From positions 1,550,001 to 1,614,000 of the forward strand of contig JAEHOE010000002.1 in the NCBI GenBank assembly GCA_016858145.1: a stretch of 64,000 nt of DNA. Direction: 5' to 3'. Below, piece by piece: positions 23,701 to 33,400 of this stretch (positions within the stretch are counted from its first letter, which is position 1; the number at the start of each line of letters is the position of its first letter). The DNA comes from Edaphochlamys debaryana. Taxonomy: Eukaryota > Chlorophyta > Chlorophyceae > Chlamydomonadales. The notes under the pieces are model-generated. The model had not been told where the DNA came from. It ran no database searches and saw only the letters and a program-made list of their open reading frames with translations. A program made the translations under genes and the position numbers.

Positions 23701-25826
23701 AAGGCGGTCGCCTGCTGGGCCGTGTCGTACAGCGCCGCCACGCCGGCGGCCTCCTCCTGGAGCCTGCGAAGCGCACGCGCATGTAGCACACGGCCATGCG
23801 ATGACGTGATGCAGCTTACGGTATACAGCTACCGGGTAGAGCAAGCCCAAGCTGCTTCGGAATGAGGGCCTCAGGGTTGCGCACGCACCCATGCGCACCT
23901 GTCCTGCTGCAGCCTAGTGGAGGTGTCCTGCAGCTGCGCCTGCCGCGTCGCCAGCTGCTCCACCTGCTGCTCCGCCAGGCCCAGCCGCTCCCGGGCCTCC
24001 CGGACGTCGGGCATGAGCCGCTGAGCGGCCTCACGAGCGGACGACGCCTGGGCACGTGCGTACCCGACCTGCTCCTGAGCCCTGCAAGCACGCAGCATGG
24101 AACGGAGCCGGCTGAAACCATCCCCAGACCGTCAAGCCAAGCGCCGTGCAGCGCCCCGATGCACGACCACCCCGAGCAGTGCTAGCAATTGAGCCTAGCC
24201 CAGAGGACCGGAGGAGGCCCTACTTGATGGCTTCCTCCATCAGCGCATTGCCCGCCTCGAAGTTGCCCGCCGCCATTTCCGCCTCCGCCTGCTGCTGCGC
24301 CGTCTCCGCCTGCGCCGCGGCCGCCTCCGCCTCGCCGTCCCACGTGGCCGCCTGCGTCTGCAGGTTGTCCACCTGGCGGGCCAAGCTCTCGTACCGCTCC
24401 CTCCACCTGTCACACGCACAGCATGGCAGCATGGGGGCGTGCATCAGCTGGCTGCTACGGTAATCTGTCCGCATGACGCTACAGCCCCAGAATCCTGCTA
24501 GGCGCTGACTTCAGCGCCTTCAGCCCCTGCCCCGACCCACGTGATGAAGTCCCGGGCCGCCGCCTCCCTGGAGCTCCGCAGGGCGTCCCGCTCCAGGCTG
24601 TACGCGTGGCGCATGGCTGCGTCTGCCTGGGCATGCGCCTCCTGCGCCTCACGCCGCTGCCGCAGGTAGTCCTCCTGCAGCTGGCGGCTGCTCCGGGCCG
24701 CGTCCACAGACTCGTCACGCAGCCTGCGGGGAGGGGCACGGACGTCCTTCAGGCCGAGGGCACGGTGGCAGAGGCTGTTCAGCAGCGTCCCGTGAACTGG
24801 CGAGGACGCATTAGCCACTGCATGGGCAGTCAGCGAACACCGAGGGACAGTGAGGTGCCCTGCGCTGCCCCCCGGCAACACGCACTTGTTTGCCTCCCGG
24901 ATCGCCTCCAGCGCCTGCGCCAGGTTTCCAGAGGCTGAGTGCTGCTCAGCAATGGACTGCAGCTCCAGCGCCCGCGTAGTCGCCTGTGCAGCCGTGGCGG
25001 CCTGTATGGATAGAAAGATGTATAAGAGGAGCGGGACTTGACGCCGTCTTGCTAGTGGACCTCACAGCACCTTGCACCTCGCAACAGCTGCTGGGCAACG
25101 ACAAGGGGAGGGGCCCAGAGGTGGCATCATTGGGCTGAGACCAGCACGGGCCCACCTGCTTCGCTGCCGCGTCATACAGCTGCAAGGCTCCCTTGGCTGC
25201 CTCCGCCGCTCTGACCCGGAACCTGAGGACGTCAGTGCCGGAATAACATTGGAGAAGCAATCAGGAAGGATCCCTTCACACGTCCTGCTGTGGCTGTCTA
25301 GTTCCGCCCGCCCTAGCCCACCCACACCCCACCTGGCTGCCGCTGCGGTGGTGGCTGCTGCCATACGGAGCACCTCCTCCGAGGGCTGTCCCTCAGACTC
25401 GAGGCGGTCCTCTGCCCAGGTGCGTGCGCTGGCGTCCTCGGGGAGCGGTGGGTACTCCCGCTCAAAGCCGCTGAGGAGGCTGTCAATCTCGCTGTGTATC
25501 TGGGCCACAGCATCCGCAGCCCGCCTTGCTGTGCTTGAACGCCCCTGGACGAAGGTCACAAGCACCCGTCCCAGGACGTCGCCACCCGGGTCTGACGCCA
25601 GCTCTCCTGCGTAGCTGGTGACCAGGCTGGGTCCCCCACTGGGCACGGGAACGAGGGCCAGCTGCCCACTGCCGGAGGGCTCCGTGAAGGTCCCGCCACC
25701 GTCGCCCTCGAGCGCGCCAAAGCTGAATTCCCCCAAACCCTCATGAGCGCTGTCCAGCAGCAGAAGAGCGCGGCGGAAGAGGGTCGTGCGGATGTCAGAG
25801 GCCACGACCAGCTGTTGTTCGGCCAT
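1576..25826 (-). CDS. giant coiled-coil protein, 57 exons, 5,718 aa
   Basis: I do not recognise the family. Reading down the minus strand from ATG 25826-25824 (context AACATGGCC; protein starts MAEQQLVVASDIRTT) to TAG 1578-1576, 57 exons can be joined with matching codon phase at every junction. They total 17,157 coding bases, about 0.6 MDa. Introns are mostly 75-280 bp. All are GT-AG except two GC-AG introns at 2034-1888 and 18720-18645. The protein is dominated by Ala/Gln/Glu/Arg heptad-like sequence typical of long coiled coils. It is interrupted by a Ser/Gly/Pro-rich acidic linker (residues about 1884-2275) and a Pro/Ser/Ala-rich stretch inside the 3-kb exon 55. No ATPase, kinesin, dynein or SMC motif and no membrane segment was seen. 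A cytoskeletal, centriolar or flagellar scaffold is the natural guess but is inference only. The alternative is two adjacent genes, which unbroken phase and the lack of a TGTAA-spaced gap argue against. Confidence 0.82.
5825..5976. repeat. three dispersed 22-bp repeats in intron 54 of the giant gene
   Basis: Copies lie at 5825-5846, 5870-5891 and 5955-5976. The first two differ at one base and the third at several (core GCGGGGAGGTGAAGCTG). They lie inside the intron 6013-5755. Confidence 0.65.
6014..15335 (-). other. giant gene exons 33-54, second coiled-coil half (residues 2276-4418)
   Basis: Exons: 15335-15126, 14980-14766, 14601-14409, 14315-14113, 13966-13771, 13635-13212, 13070-12928, 12805-12528, 12385-12292, 12191-11823, 11701-11411, 11284-10934, 10804-10292, 10126-9924, 9782-9375, 9259-8785, 8656-8441, 8255-7887, 7731-7579, 7453-7278, 7135-6862, 6688-6014. 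The sequence is almost continuous heptad-like (for example LEELEKRIAELRRQGD). Exons 42 and 50, like exon 19, are exactly 369 bases in phase 0. Cysteines are rare but clustered in exon 44 (AECTCDARCRQ). Confidence 0.8.
15517..16791 (-). other. giant gene exons 31-32, Ser/Gly-rich and acidic linker (residues 1884-2275)
   Basis: Exons 16791-15922 and 15822-15517. Exon 31 is low complexity: Ser/Gly/Pro/Leu with possible phosphorylation strings such as LQRSKSASSMRSALAGSLP and DEDDAYDSDGG. Exon 32 ends in an acidic run (DDEEALEEEEQEPEPD). The block probably forms a disordered hinge between the two coiled-coil halves. Confidence 0.75.
16880..21669 (-). other. giant gene exons 15-30 (residues 798-1883)
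   Basis: Exons: 21669-21543, 21463-21402, 21329-21151, 21051-20775, 20689-20321, 20222-20057, 19902-19505, 19394-19110, 18990-18721, 18644-18408, 18290-18067, 17933-17786, 17653-17498, 17409-17248, 17155-17102, 17023-16880. Exons 15-17 are a Ser/Gly-rich hinge (SPSMLSRNSSLATVNLSAG). Exons 19-29 return to coiled coil (for example QEFEGQVAAFEAQGSTAQAL). Exon 21 holds a Gly-rich insert (GGAMMGPNLGMGGGAQ). The intron after exon 23 starts with GC (CAG|GCAAGT). Confidence 0.8.
21749..25826 (-). other. giant gene exons 1-14 (residues 1-797)
   Basis: Exons: 25826-25333, 25222-25156, 25001-24886, 24723-24541, 24406-24224, 24081-23899, 23763-23629, 23503-23289, 23183-23027, 22920-22836, 22731-22636, 22519-22388, 22200-21956, 21848-21749. 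Exon 1 encodes a roughly 165-residue head that is Gly/Pro/Ser-containing and not obviously coiled (for example GLGEFSFGALEGDGGG). Coiled-coil-like sequence starts with exon 2 (FRVRAAEAAKGALQLYDAA). Exons 4, 5 and 6 are each exactly 183 bases in phase 2, so each adds 61 residues. Confidence 0.8.
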
Positions 25827-26429
25827 GTTGTTGACCGTGCCCCGTGTCACTGGACAACTCGGCCAGCCGGTGTCCTCCTAAGTGTTCGTGATATATAGCT
25901 CATGATAGAAAGCTTCGGGGCCCGGTGGCGACGCAGGCGCCCGAGCCCGTAACGGGTGCATCGCGGTCGGCATACAGGCTTCAATTGCTGCTACCCTACC
26001 CTCGTAGCCTGTGTGAGTCATGCACTTGCCACTAGCGGACGCTAGAACAGCCACCTGGCTCTGCGGGTTGAACCAAATCCAAGCCCCCATGCGGGTGTTC
26101 GACCAAACGGTGACCGAAGCGTTGTTTCATGTTTTGGCAAGCTAGACCGTGTTAACAGCTATCCACTTCACTCATCCTCAGAGCCTCGCGAGAGTGACCA
26201 AGCGGACTTGTCTCTCGCGCGTCCAGCCTCCTCTTCTCTTAGTCCAGTAGCTTTCACGTAACCGTCGACAACCTTTTATTTATAGGGACTTCTCAGAACA
26301 GCTTTCGAGAAAACAGCGCTCATCGAGGGCGACTCGAGAGCACGTAGAACAACGAACCGAGCCATATAGTGCATTTTCTGGACCTTATCTGGCACAAGGA
26401 AGCCTGGAACGGCCAGCGGGGCTGCCGTG
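25827..26429. promoter_or_regulatory. divergent upstream region of the giant gene and the TSNAXIP1-like gene
   Basis: This 603-bp gap separates the two start codons (25826 on minus, 26430 on plus) and must hold both 5' UTRs and promoters. It is less GC-rich than the flanking exons. No clear TATA box or shared operator could be named. Confidence 0.4.
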
Positions 26430-28688
26430 ATGGAGCCACCCGGGTGAGGAGCCCGCGCCAGGGCATGGTTCGGGGCAGGGGTGGCACGCGGGGCGGGGGG
26501 GGGGGGCAGGCAGCAGCCCCAAGCGCAGGCGTAGCGCAGGCAAAGCGCTGTGCACTGGGGCTCGTGTTAGGCTGCCGACTCAACGTTCCCACGGCAGGCC
26601 TGCGCTGCTTATGCCAGGGCAGCCGGGGGACTATGTCGTCAAGCAGCAAAGCTCATGGGGCTCCCTCCCGCTGCATGCTCGTCTGCAAGGGGGTGCTTTC
26701 GAGGTTGCACGCACAGAACCCCCCTCCTGTCGTTGAGGGCTGAAGCACACACTGAAACCCACCGCCCGCCCACGCAGGCCCTCATACACGCCCCCAACCG
26801 GAGTCGCTAGCCCCCGCAACGTCGGTTCTCCAGCATCACGCGTCCGGGCCAACCTGCAGGAATCCATATCAGCCAGCAAGCTATACAAAGAGCTCTCGCC
26901 CACACGGGTTTACCAAAGCAGCCGAGATGAAAGCCGAGTGGCGCTACCGGACCTGTTCAAACAGAAGAACAGCCTAGTGTCCCTACGACCCACGTACTCC
27001 AATGAGCCGATCCCGCTGGAAGACGATGAGCTGGGGAGAACTCCCAAGCTACTACAACGGTAAGCTGGAACCAGGTCTTGGAGTAGATGGACTGCGTCCC
27101 TGTTTTAGCCGGGCTTCCATGGAGGGAGCTATGTAGCGACGGCCCACACCGGTGACTGCAGCTATTAGCCGCTGAGGACTGTGCGTGGCCCTCATGTCCC
27201 ACCCGACGCAGGCTGGAGGCGCTGCTGGAGGAGAAGCTGAGCCTGGTGGAGCGGCTAGGCAACGGGAACAAGGGGTTCGCCGCGGCCCAGCTGCGGACGG
27301 ACGCGTTCCGGCAGGTGGGATCTGGTTTGTGGCACTCTCGGAGGTCCAGTTAGGCCGTCAGCTCACTCAGCTGCGGGCGCAGTCCACTGACGTCAACAGT
27401 CTCAAGACCGACGGCGCCCCACAAGCGTTAGGGATGTAGCCGGGCGGGGCCCCGGCGGAACCTGCAGGCCGTGGACTTGGCAACCTCGGTCATGTCACTC
27501 ACACAACCCTCTCGAACCCGAACACTTGCGTAGGTCTTCGACGCGTTCCTGCACAGCTTCACGACGTACCGCTCGCTGCTGCTGCGCATCAAGCAGGAGT
27601 ACGACGTGGCGCTGGACGACGCACTGGCCTCACTGTACGACAACGTACACATGAAGGCCGAGCTGGCCGTCGTGGACGAGCGCATGGTGCGAGCTAGCGC
27701 CCTAGCGAGCACGCACCCACGTCGGACCCACCTCTGCACCCGCCCCCTCAGCTGCTTTCACGCCCAGCGCGGAGTGCACCTCTGCCATCGTCATCCTCGT
27801 GCACCCGTGCACTTCCACGCCTTACACCCACAACTAAGCGACCTTCGCTTGGCTTTCGTCTACCCTCGTGATTCTGCAGGCTACGGCGGTGCAGCAGGCG
27901 CGGGCCCGCGCGCAGGAGGACGCGGCGGCTGTGCGCAAGGAGCTGCAGGATCAACTCAACATGGAGGAGAACAAGGCCATCCAGGTGGGGCCTGGGGCGG
28001 GGCCGGCGGGGGGGGGCGGGGCGGCGCAGCAGAGGTGCAGAGCAGGCACGAACAGTCGCGGGCTGGGGCCGGTGGACTGGCCGCGGAGGCAAGGTGCTTG
28101 AGGAGTCGGGGCATCGCATGGCACGGCGCGGCACGAACACGCCCAGCGGTCGTTACAAGCTGTCCGTTCCGCTCACATCGCCCACAAGCGCGCGTACTAA
28201 GCGCAACGGATTGTCAGTGGCTTGGCCTCTTGATTCTACTCGCTTGTCCACCTTGTCCCGAGCGTCCACAGGGCCTGCCCTTCGGCGGGCCCTCCTCTCG
28301 TCCCCAACGATCGCCTCCATATCCACCAAACCACCTTGCAAGAACCTTCCTCGACATCACCCCATCCACACATCCCTAGAACCCGCTTCAGCGCAACGGC
28401 ACCGCCCCGCCGCATGACGTACCCAGAGCGCCTGACCTGGCCGCCGCTGCCCCGCCTAACCGCCCTCGCCTCCGCCCCCCGCCCTGCCTACCCTTACTCC
28501 CCGAGCAGGCCGAGAGCCGGTGCCAGGCAGCTGAGGAGGAGATCCAGGTCGCTAAGAAGACCATTCAGCAGCTCAAGAACGAGGCTGCAGCGCTACAACG
28601 AGCCAACAACGAAATCAAGCAGCAGCTTCTCCTCAAGAGCACGTGGGGTGCCAGCGCCGCGGCAGCGAACAAGGCCGAGACCGGCTGA
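26430..28688 (+). CDS. TSNAXIP1-like coiled-coil protein, 278 aa
   Basis: Six exons join in frame: 26430-26443, 26778-27059, 27212-27314, 27534-27686, 27880-27984, 28509-28688 (TGA). The first coding exon is only 14 bases (ATG GAG CCA CCC GG). It was chosen because its phase and GTGAGG donor fit the acceptor at 26777 and give MEPPGPSYTPPTG. Residues about 98-185 (RLEALLEEKLSLVERL ... DAFRQVFDAFLHSFTTY ... LLLRIKQEYDVALDD) resemble the N-terminal domain of translin-associated factor X-interacting protein 1, a family found mainly in ciliated organisms and testis. The rest is a coiled coil (EEEIQVAKKTIQQLKNE). Family membership comes from the pattern FRxVFDxF...LLxxIKxEYD and is moderate; the gene model itself is strong. 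A ciliary role is inference. Confidence 0.65.
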
Positions 28689-28932
28689 GCCCACACGCAG
28701 CCGCCCCGCGCCGCCAGGCGCCAGCCCCGCGCCGAGGACTGCGCTATAACTGCTAGCGGCAGTCAACTGCGCGGACCCGATCCACGACACTGCGCCACTA
28801 GGGTGCGCGTGCGGCAGCCGCAGCCCGGCAGCGCGGGCCGTGAGCCTGTCCAGACCTAGACAGGGCGCTGGGGCTCACGCCGGCCCGATCAGCGGCGCCT
28901 GTTTCCAGAGCCGGTGTGCGTGCTCCCAAGCG

Positions 28933-29981
28933 CTACCCGCCGCGCGCCTCGCGGCGGGTGGCGTCGTGAAGGACCTCCACGTCCACAGCGCCCGGTGGTA
29001 GCTGGGGGGCGGACAAGGACAGTGGAGTGGAGGTCAGGGATTGTAAAGCTGATAGAAAAGTGCAGGACGGCATGATGTTGGAAGGGGCCAGGACAGCAGC
29101 GTATGCGGCTTGCTGTCGGCATGAGACCTAGGCGTCAGGCCGAGGCTGTGGAGCGTTGTGGTTTGAGGCGAGGCCAGAGTTAGAGCGCTACAAGTGAAGG
29201 ACTAGCTGGACATGCCGTGCCGAATATACCGATGGGGCCAGCGCTGTAAAGCTTGGGGCCGGTGGTCCCAGCCAAGGGTCTGCGCATCCCAGACCCCCCA
29301 TGGCCTCACGTGCACGTATCGGACCACGGAGCCGCGGATGAAGCAGTTCCGTACGGACATCTGAGGGCGTCAGCAAGTGGGTGAAGGGATCGAGTGAACA
29401 GGAGACAGAGCTGTGTGTCAAGCTGCTTCGCTGGGGGACGTCAGGAGGCTCGGGCATAGGAGAGGCAACCGCGCAGTCACTGGCTTAAGCGGTTGATGCA
29501 GCATACATTTCTGCGGCTACAGCAGGGATAGTTCCCCCAATAACTGCCCCACAAGCACCATGCATGAGGAACCAAGTCCGTCCTGCCTCCACGGGGCAAC
29601 CTGGCCTCCACCCTTAACACCTCGCCCAAGACCTCTCCCCCTCCCCCGTCGCCCTCCCCCCCACCCCCGGCCCCTGCCTCCTGCCCCAACCCCTCAGACC
29701 CCTCGATCCCCCCCCCGCACCATGTGGGGGTACTTCTGCTCATTGTGCACGCGCGTGTTTGTGAGCTTAATGTTTAGGTACTGGTCCACACTGTGCAGCG
29801 CGCCACTGATGCAGAGGTCGTTCTTCAGCTCCACCGTCACCTGCCGGGAGCACCACCGACAGGAATGGCACGTCCCACGTCAAAGCAAGGTCCCGCTTTA
29901 GCGCTTCCGCGCGACGCTTTAGCGCAGAACCATGCTGACCTCCTTGCCAACGAGCGTCTTGAACAATGAGAAGAACAGCAT
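28933..29981 (-). CDS. LSM2: U6 snRNA-associated Sm-like protein LSm2, 93 aa
   Basis: Four exons: 29981-29940 (MLFFSLFKTLVGKE), 29840-29721, 29360-29310, 29001-28933 (ends REARGG, TAG). The joined protein has the Sm1 motif (VTVELKNDL...GALHSVDQYLNIKL) and the Sm2 motif (NCFIRGSVVRYV), plus the LSm2-specific start and the tail LPPGAVDVEVLHDATRREA, all close to plant and animal LSm2. LSm2 sits in the nuclear LSm2-8 ring that binds the U6 snRNA 3' end, and in the cytoplasmic LSm1-7 ring that promotes mRNA decapping. The full length matches the family (about 93-95 aa). Taking exon 3 as the last exon would give a longer aberrant tail; the LPPGAVD exon 308 bp downstream shows it is spliced. The gene is head to head with UTP6. 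Confidence 0.95.
29042..29046 (+). terminator. candidate polyadenylation signal of the TSNAXIP1-like gene
   Basis: TGTAA about 355 bases after the stop codon at 28686-28688. Another lies at 29245-29249. Both are inside LSM2 intron 3 on the opposite strand, so this mRNA would contain the antisense of the last LSM2 exon. Confidence 0.5.
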
Positions 29982-30400
29982 TCTTGCTGTGTTATGCTAC
30001 TTCTAGGGGCCTCAGATCTGGCAGGAGAAGCCCGCTAGACGCGGGCAAAGACTTGTTGGCGCGGAATGCGTCTCGGGTGCTGTAATAGGCACGCAGAAGT
30101 GTTATGGAAGGCCCTATCTTGTGTCGTGAAGTAGGAACGGGTTGTTTAGCAGGTAGACGCGAAGGTGGCGAAAGGGCCTGCCGCGATGGAGTGCGCTCCC
30201 ATTCCGACGACTAAGGCCCCGTCGCGCCCGACCTCTCCCGACAACTGCACTGTGTTTGTTACCTACACATACCTCAACTCGACAGGCGACTCGCGGCAGC
30301 GGCGGCGCCGCACGGAATTTAGCTTGCCGCCCGGCGACGCACAAGGGGCCTCTGCCCCGTCCCACCCCACCTGTCCTGTAGTGCGAGATAGCCAGCAAAA
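29982..30400. promoter_or_regulatory. bidirectional spacer between LSM2 and UTP6
   Basis: 419 bp between the two start codons. It holds both promoters and 5' UTRs of two RNA-processing genes. I could not name a specific element. Confidence 0.5.
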
Positions 30401-33400
30401 ATGGCGGACACGGTGCAATACCTTATGGAGCAGATGATTCCGGAGCTGGAGGACATGGAGCGTAAAGGCTACTTCACACGCGCTGAGATTAAGAAGATAG
30501 TCCAGAAGCGGCAGAACTTCGAATATCTCCTGAAGCGGCGAGCGGCGCTCAAGGAGGACTTCTACCGGTGGGGCCGAAGGGGGGGGGGTATGCCGCCGCC
30601 ACCGCCACCCCTGGGCGCTTGACCTGACCCGAGCAGGTGCAGTCCGAACCTGCAAGCGCCACAGCTCACGCCTGTGTCGCTAACCTACAGGTACATCGAG
30701 TTCGAGGCCAAGCTGGAGGAGCTACGGAAGTATCGCAAGCAGCAGCAGGGGCTCAAGACGAAAGGTCAGCGGCTGCCCACCCGTGTTCGGGGATAGCCGA
30801 GCGGGCTGAGCCTCGCAGCCCAGCATCTTTGCGCGGACCCGTGGGGAGGGGCGACGAGACTCCGCCGTCCCCAGGGTCTGTACAAAGACGCCGGCAACGT
30901 CGGCCATCGGGCCTTGTCCAGGACTACGCTGCGGCGCTGTCGGTCCGCCCGTCTTCGGAGGGGCTTCCCGACTCGGGGACAAACGCGCCGCCCCTTTGAC
31001 TGTGGTGGTCGTGCGCCTTCTCACGGATAGCGAGGAGACACTGCGCCCCGGCCATCTCGTCAGCCCCAACCGATTAACTGCTGTTCCCGGCCCATACCTC
31101 TGGCCCTTTAACCCCTGAAACCCAGGCGACAAGAAGGCCAAGAAGAAGCAGTCCCTCGCTGACGTGGCCATCGTACGGCGGATCCACTTCATTTACGAGC
31201 GCGCGGGCCGCAAGTTCCGGGGCGATCTCAGCCTCTGGCTCCGCTGGATTGAGGCATGCAAGCGCTACAAGAGCGCCAAGCAGCTCTCAAAGGCGCGTGC
31301 CTGAGGACGGGCTGGGTTGAGCAATAAGATACCTTCCAGGCGCCCCGGCCTGGACGCCCAGCGGCGGGGTGTGCAGGCGCTCACAGCTGCCGGCACGACA
31401 GGACCCGGAGTCCCGGACCCGTCGTAGGTGCCGTGGCATAGCGCGAAGCTGCGCCGCTTGCAACGGCACATGTGGCTCAGCGGGATGCCCGCCGCACTGC
31501 CTGACTGAACCCCCCCTCCCTCCTCCCATCGCTAACCCCCCCCCCCAGGTGGTGACCAAGGCGCTGCAGCGGCACTCGGCGGTGCCGGAGCTGTGGATCG
31601 AGGCGGCCAAGTGGTGGGGCCGGGGGGGGTGTAGAGGGAGGGAGAAGGAGTGGAAGGCAGCGCGTCTGGGGCCAGGCTCCGTAGCTCATCAGCTCACACA
31701 TCATTTGCTCCATCCGTGGCTGCCGCTCAGGGAGTTTGACGAGAACGGTGACGTGGCTGCGGCCCGGGCGCTGATGCAGCAGGGCATCCGCATGTGCCGC
31801 AAGGAGGAGGCCATCTGGGTGAGCGGGCTGGGACCGCGCACGGGGCAGGGCACATGCAGGCTGGGGCGTGAGGGGCCCCTGGGGCCTTGGCCCGCGCACC
31901 GGCAGGGTATTGGGACTGCGGACAGGGGAACATGGCCCAGCGTCAGGAGACTGCACGCAGGGTCCCGTGGCACGGGATCGCTCAGCTTGCAGTTCATGGG
32001 CCTTGACTCTGCGGCTTTGCCTGGTTTGCCTCTTCCCGTCATTGGGACGTGGGGTCTGCCATGATCACTTTTGTGTAGCTCCTCCTCACACACCAGATGG
32101 CCTGCTACCAGCTTGAGCTGCTTGGGCCCCGCTCAACTCTCACCCCCCTCGTTTCCCCCGCTGTTCCGCCCCCCCCGCCAGGTGGCCTACTACCAGATGG
32201 AGCTGCTGTACGCTCTGAAGCTGAGGGTGCGGCGCCGCGTGCTGGGGCTGGACGACCTGGCGGCGCAGGGTGAGGGGCGGGGCAGGGGGCAGGAAGGGGG
32301 ACATGGGGGTGGCGGCGAGGGGACAAGGAGGCGGATGGAGGCGGGATGGGGGCGGGGGCTGGACGACCTGGCGGCGCAGGGTGAGGGGTGTAGGGGGGTG
32401 GGGGGCCGTAAGAGGGGGGACACAAAGTTGGCAGCGGCGGACGGACTTGGACTTTGAACCTCGGCTGCGATGTTGGTGACCAGGCCAGGACCCCAACGGC
32501 CGATCACCAACGATCCCTGCCTCCCTGCCCCCGCTCCCCCTTCAGCGGCAGCGGGCGACGAGCAGGTCGACGAGGCCGCCAGCCGCTCCGCGGCTGCCGT
32601 GCGGGCCGTCATGTCGGGCGGCGTTGCCAAGATTGTGTTCAAGAACGCAGTCGCGGCGCTGCCGGAGCGGCTGGGCTTCCGGGCCCGGTTCCTGGAGCTC
32701 CTGCGCGGCTTTGAGTACGGCTTCGTGGCGGCGCTGCTGGACCAGGTGTACGACAGCGTACGGCAAGACTTTGGCAAGGTACGGTGCGGTGCGGTTGCGT
32801 ACGGGGAGGGAGTGTCGCTGCTGCCAGGGACCTCCCACCGCCAGGGGTTCGGTCCCTCGTGCGTGAGCCTAAACGCCAGCGGGTTGGTGCGTGAGCCTAA
32901 ACGGGCGCCTAGGCGCGTGTAGCATCCGCGGCCCCCTTACCCCCTCTCTTCCCTCCCCCCCTTGCCCCCAGGACGAGGAGGCCTGGGACCTCCTGGCGCG
33001 GCGACACGTGGACTTCCCCGCCCCGGGGGCCTCCTCGGGGGGCGCAGGCACGGACCAGCAGCAGCCGCAGCGGACCGAGGCGGAGGCGGTGGAGGCAGAG
33101 GCGGAGGCGGCGCAGCGGCAGCTGGACGCAGCGGCGGCGGGCCAGCGGGACGGTCAGGCGCCGGAGGCGGGCGAGGTGGCCGGCACGTCCGACTCCCACC
33201 GGCTCACGTGCGAGGTGTACGAGCAGGCGCTGGGCGCCGTACCAACCGCCCGCATGTACGACAAGTACGGCGGGTACCTGTGCGGGACGCTGGAGCGGCT
33301 CATGGCGGCGGCGGCGGGGGACGGCGAGGGCGGCGCGGAGGAGGGGGCGCAGGAGGCGGCGCTCAAGGCGGCGGTGGAGGTGGCGGCGCAGTTGTTTGGG

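Noticed and set aside
25827..25850. GTG start 24 bases upstream of the giant gene's ATG
   Set aside because: Nuclear genes rarely start at GTG, and the ATG at 25826 has a good context.
29188..29457. LSM2 ending by read-through of exon 3
   Set aside because: It would give a non-conserved tail. The conserved LPPGAVDVEVLHDATRREA exon lies at 29001-28933 behind a good GTGAGG donor.
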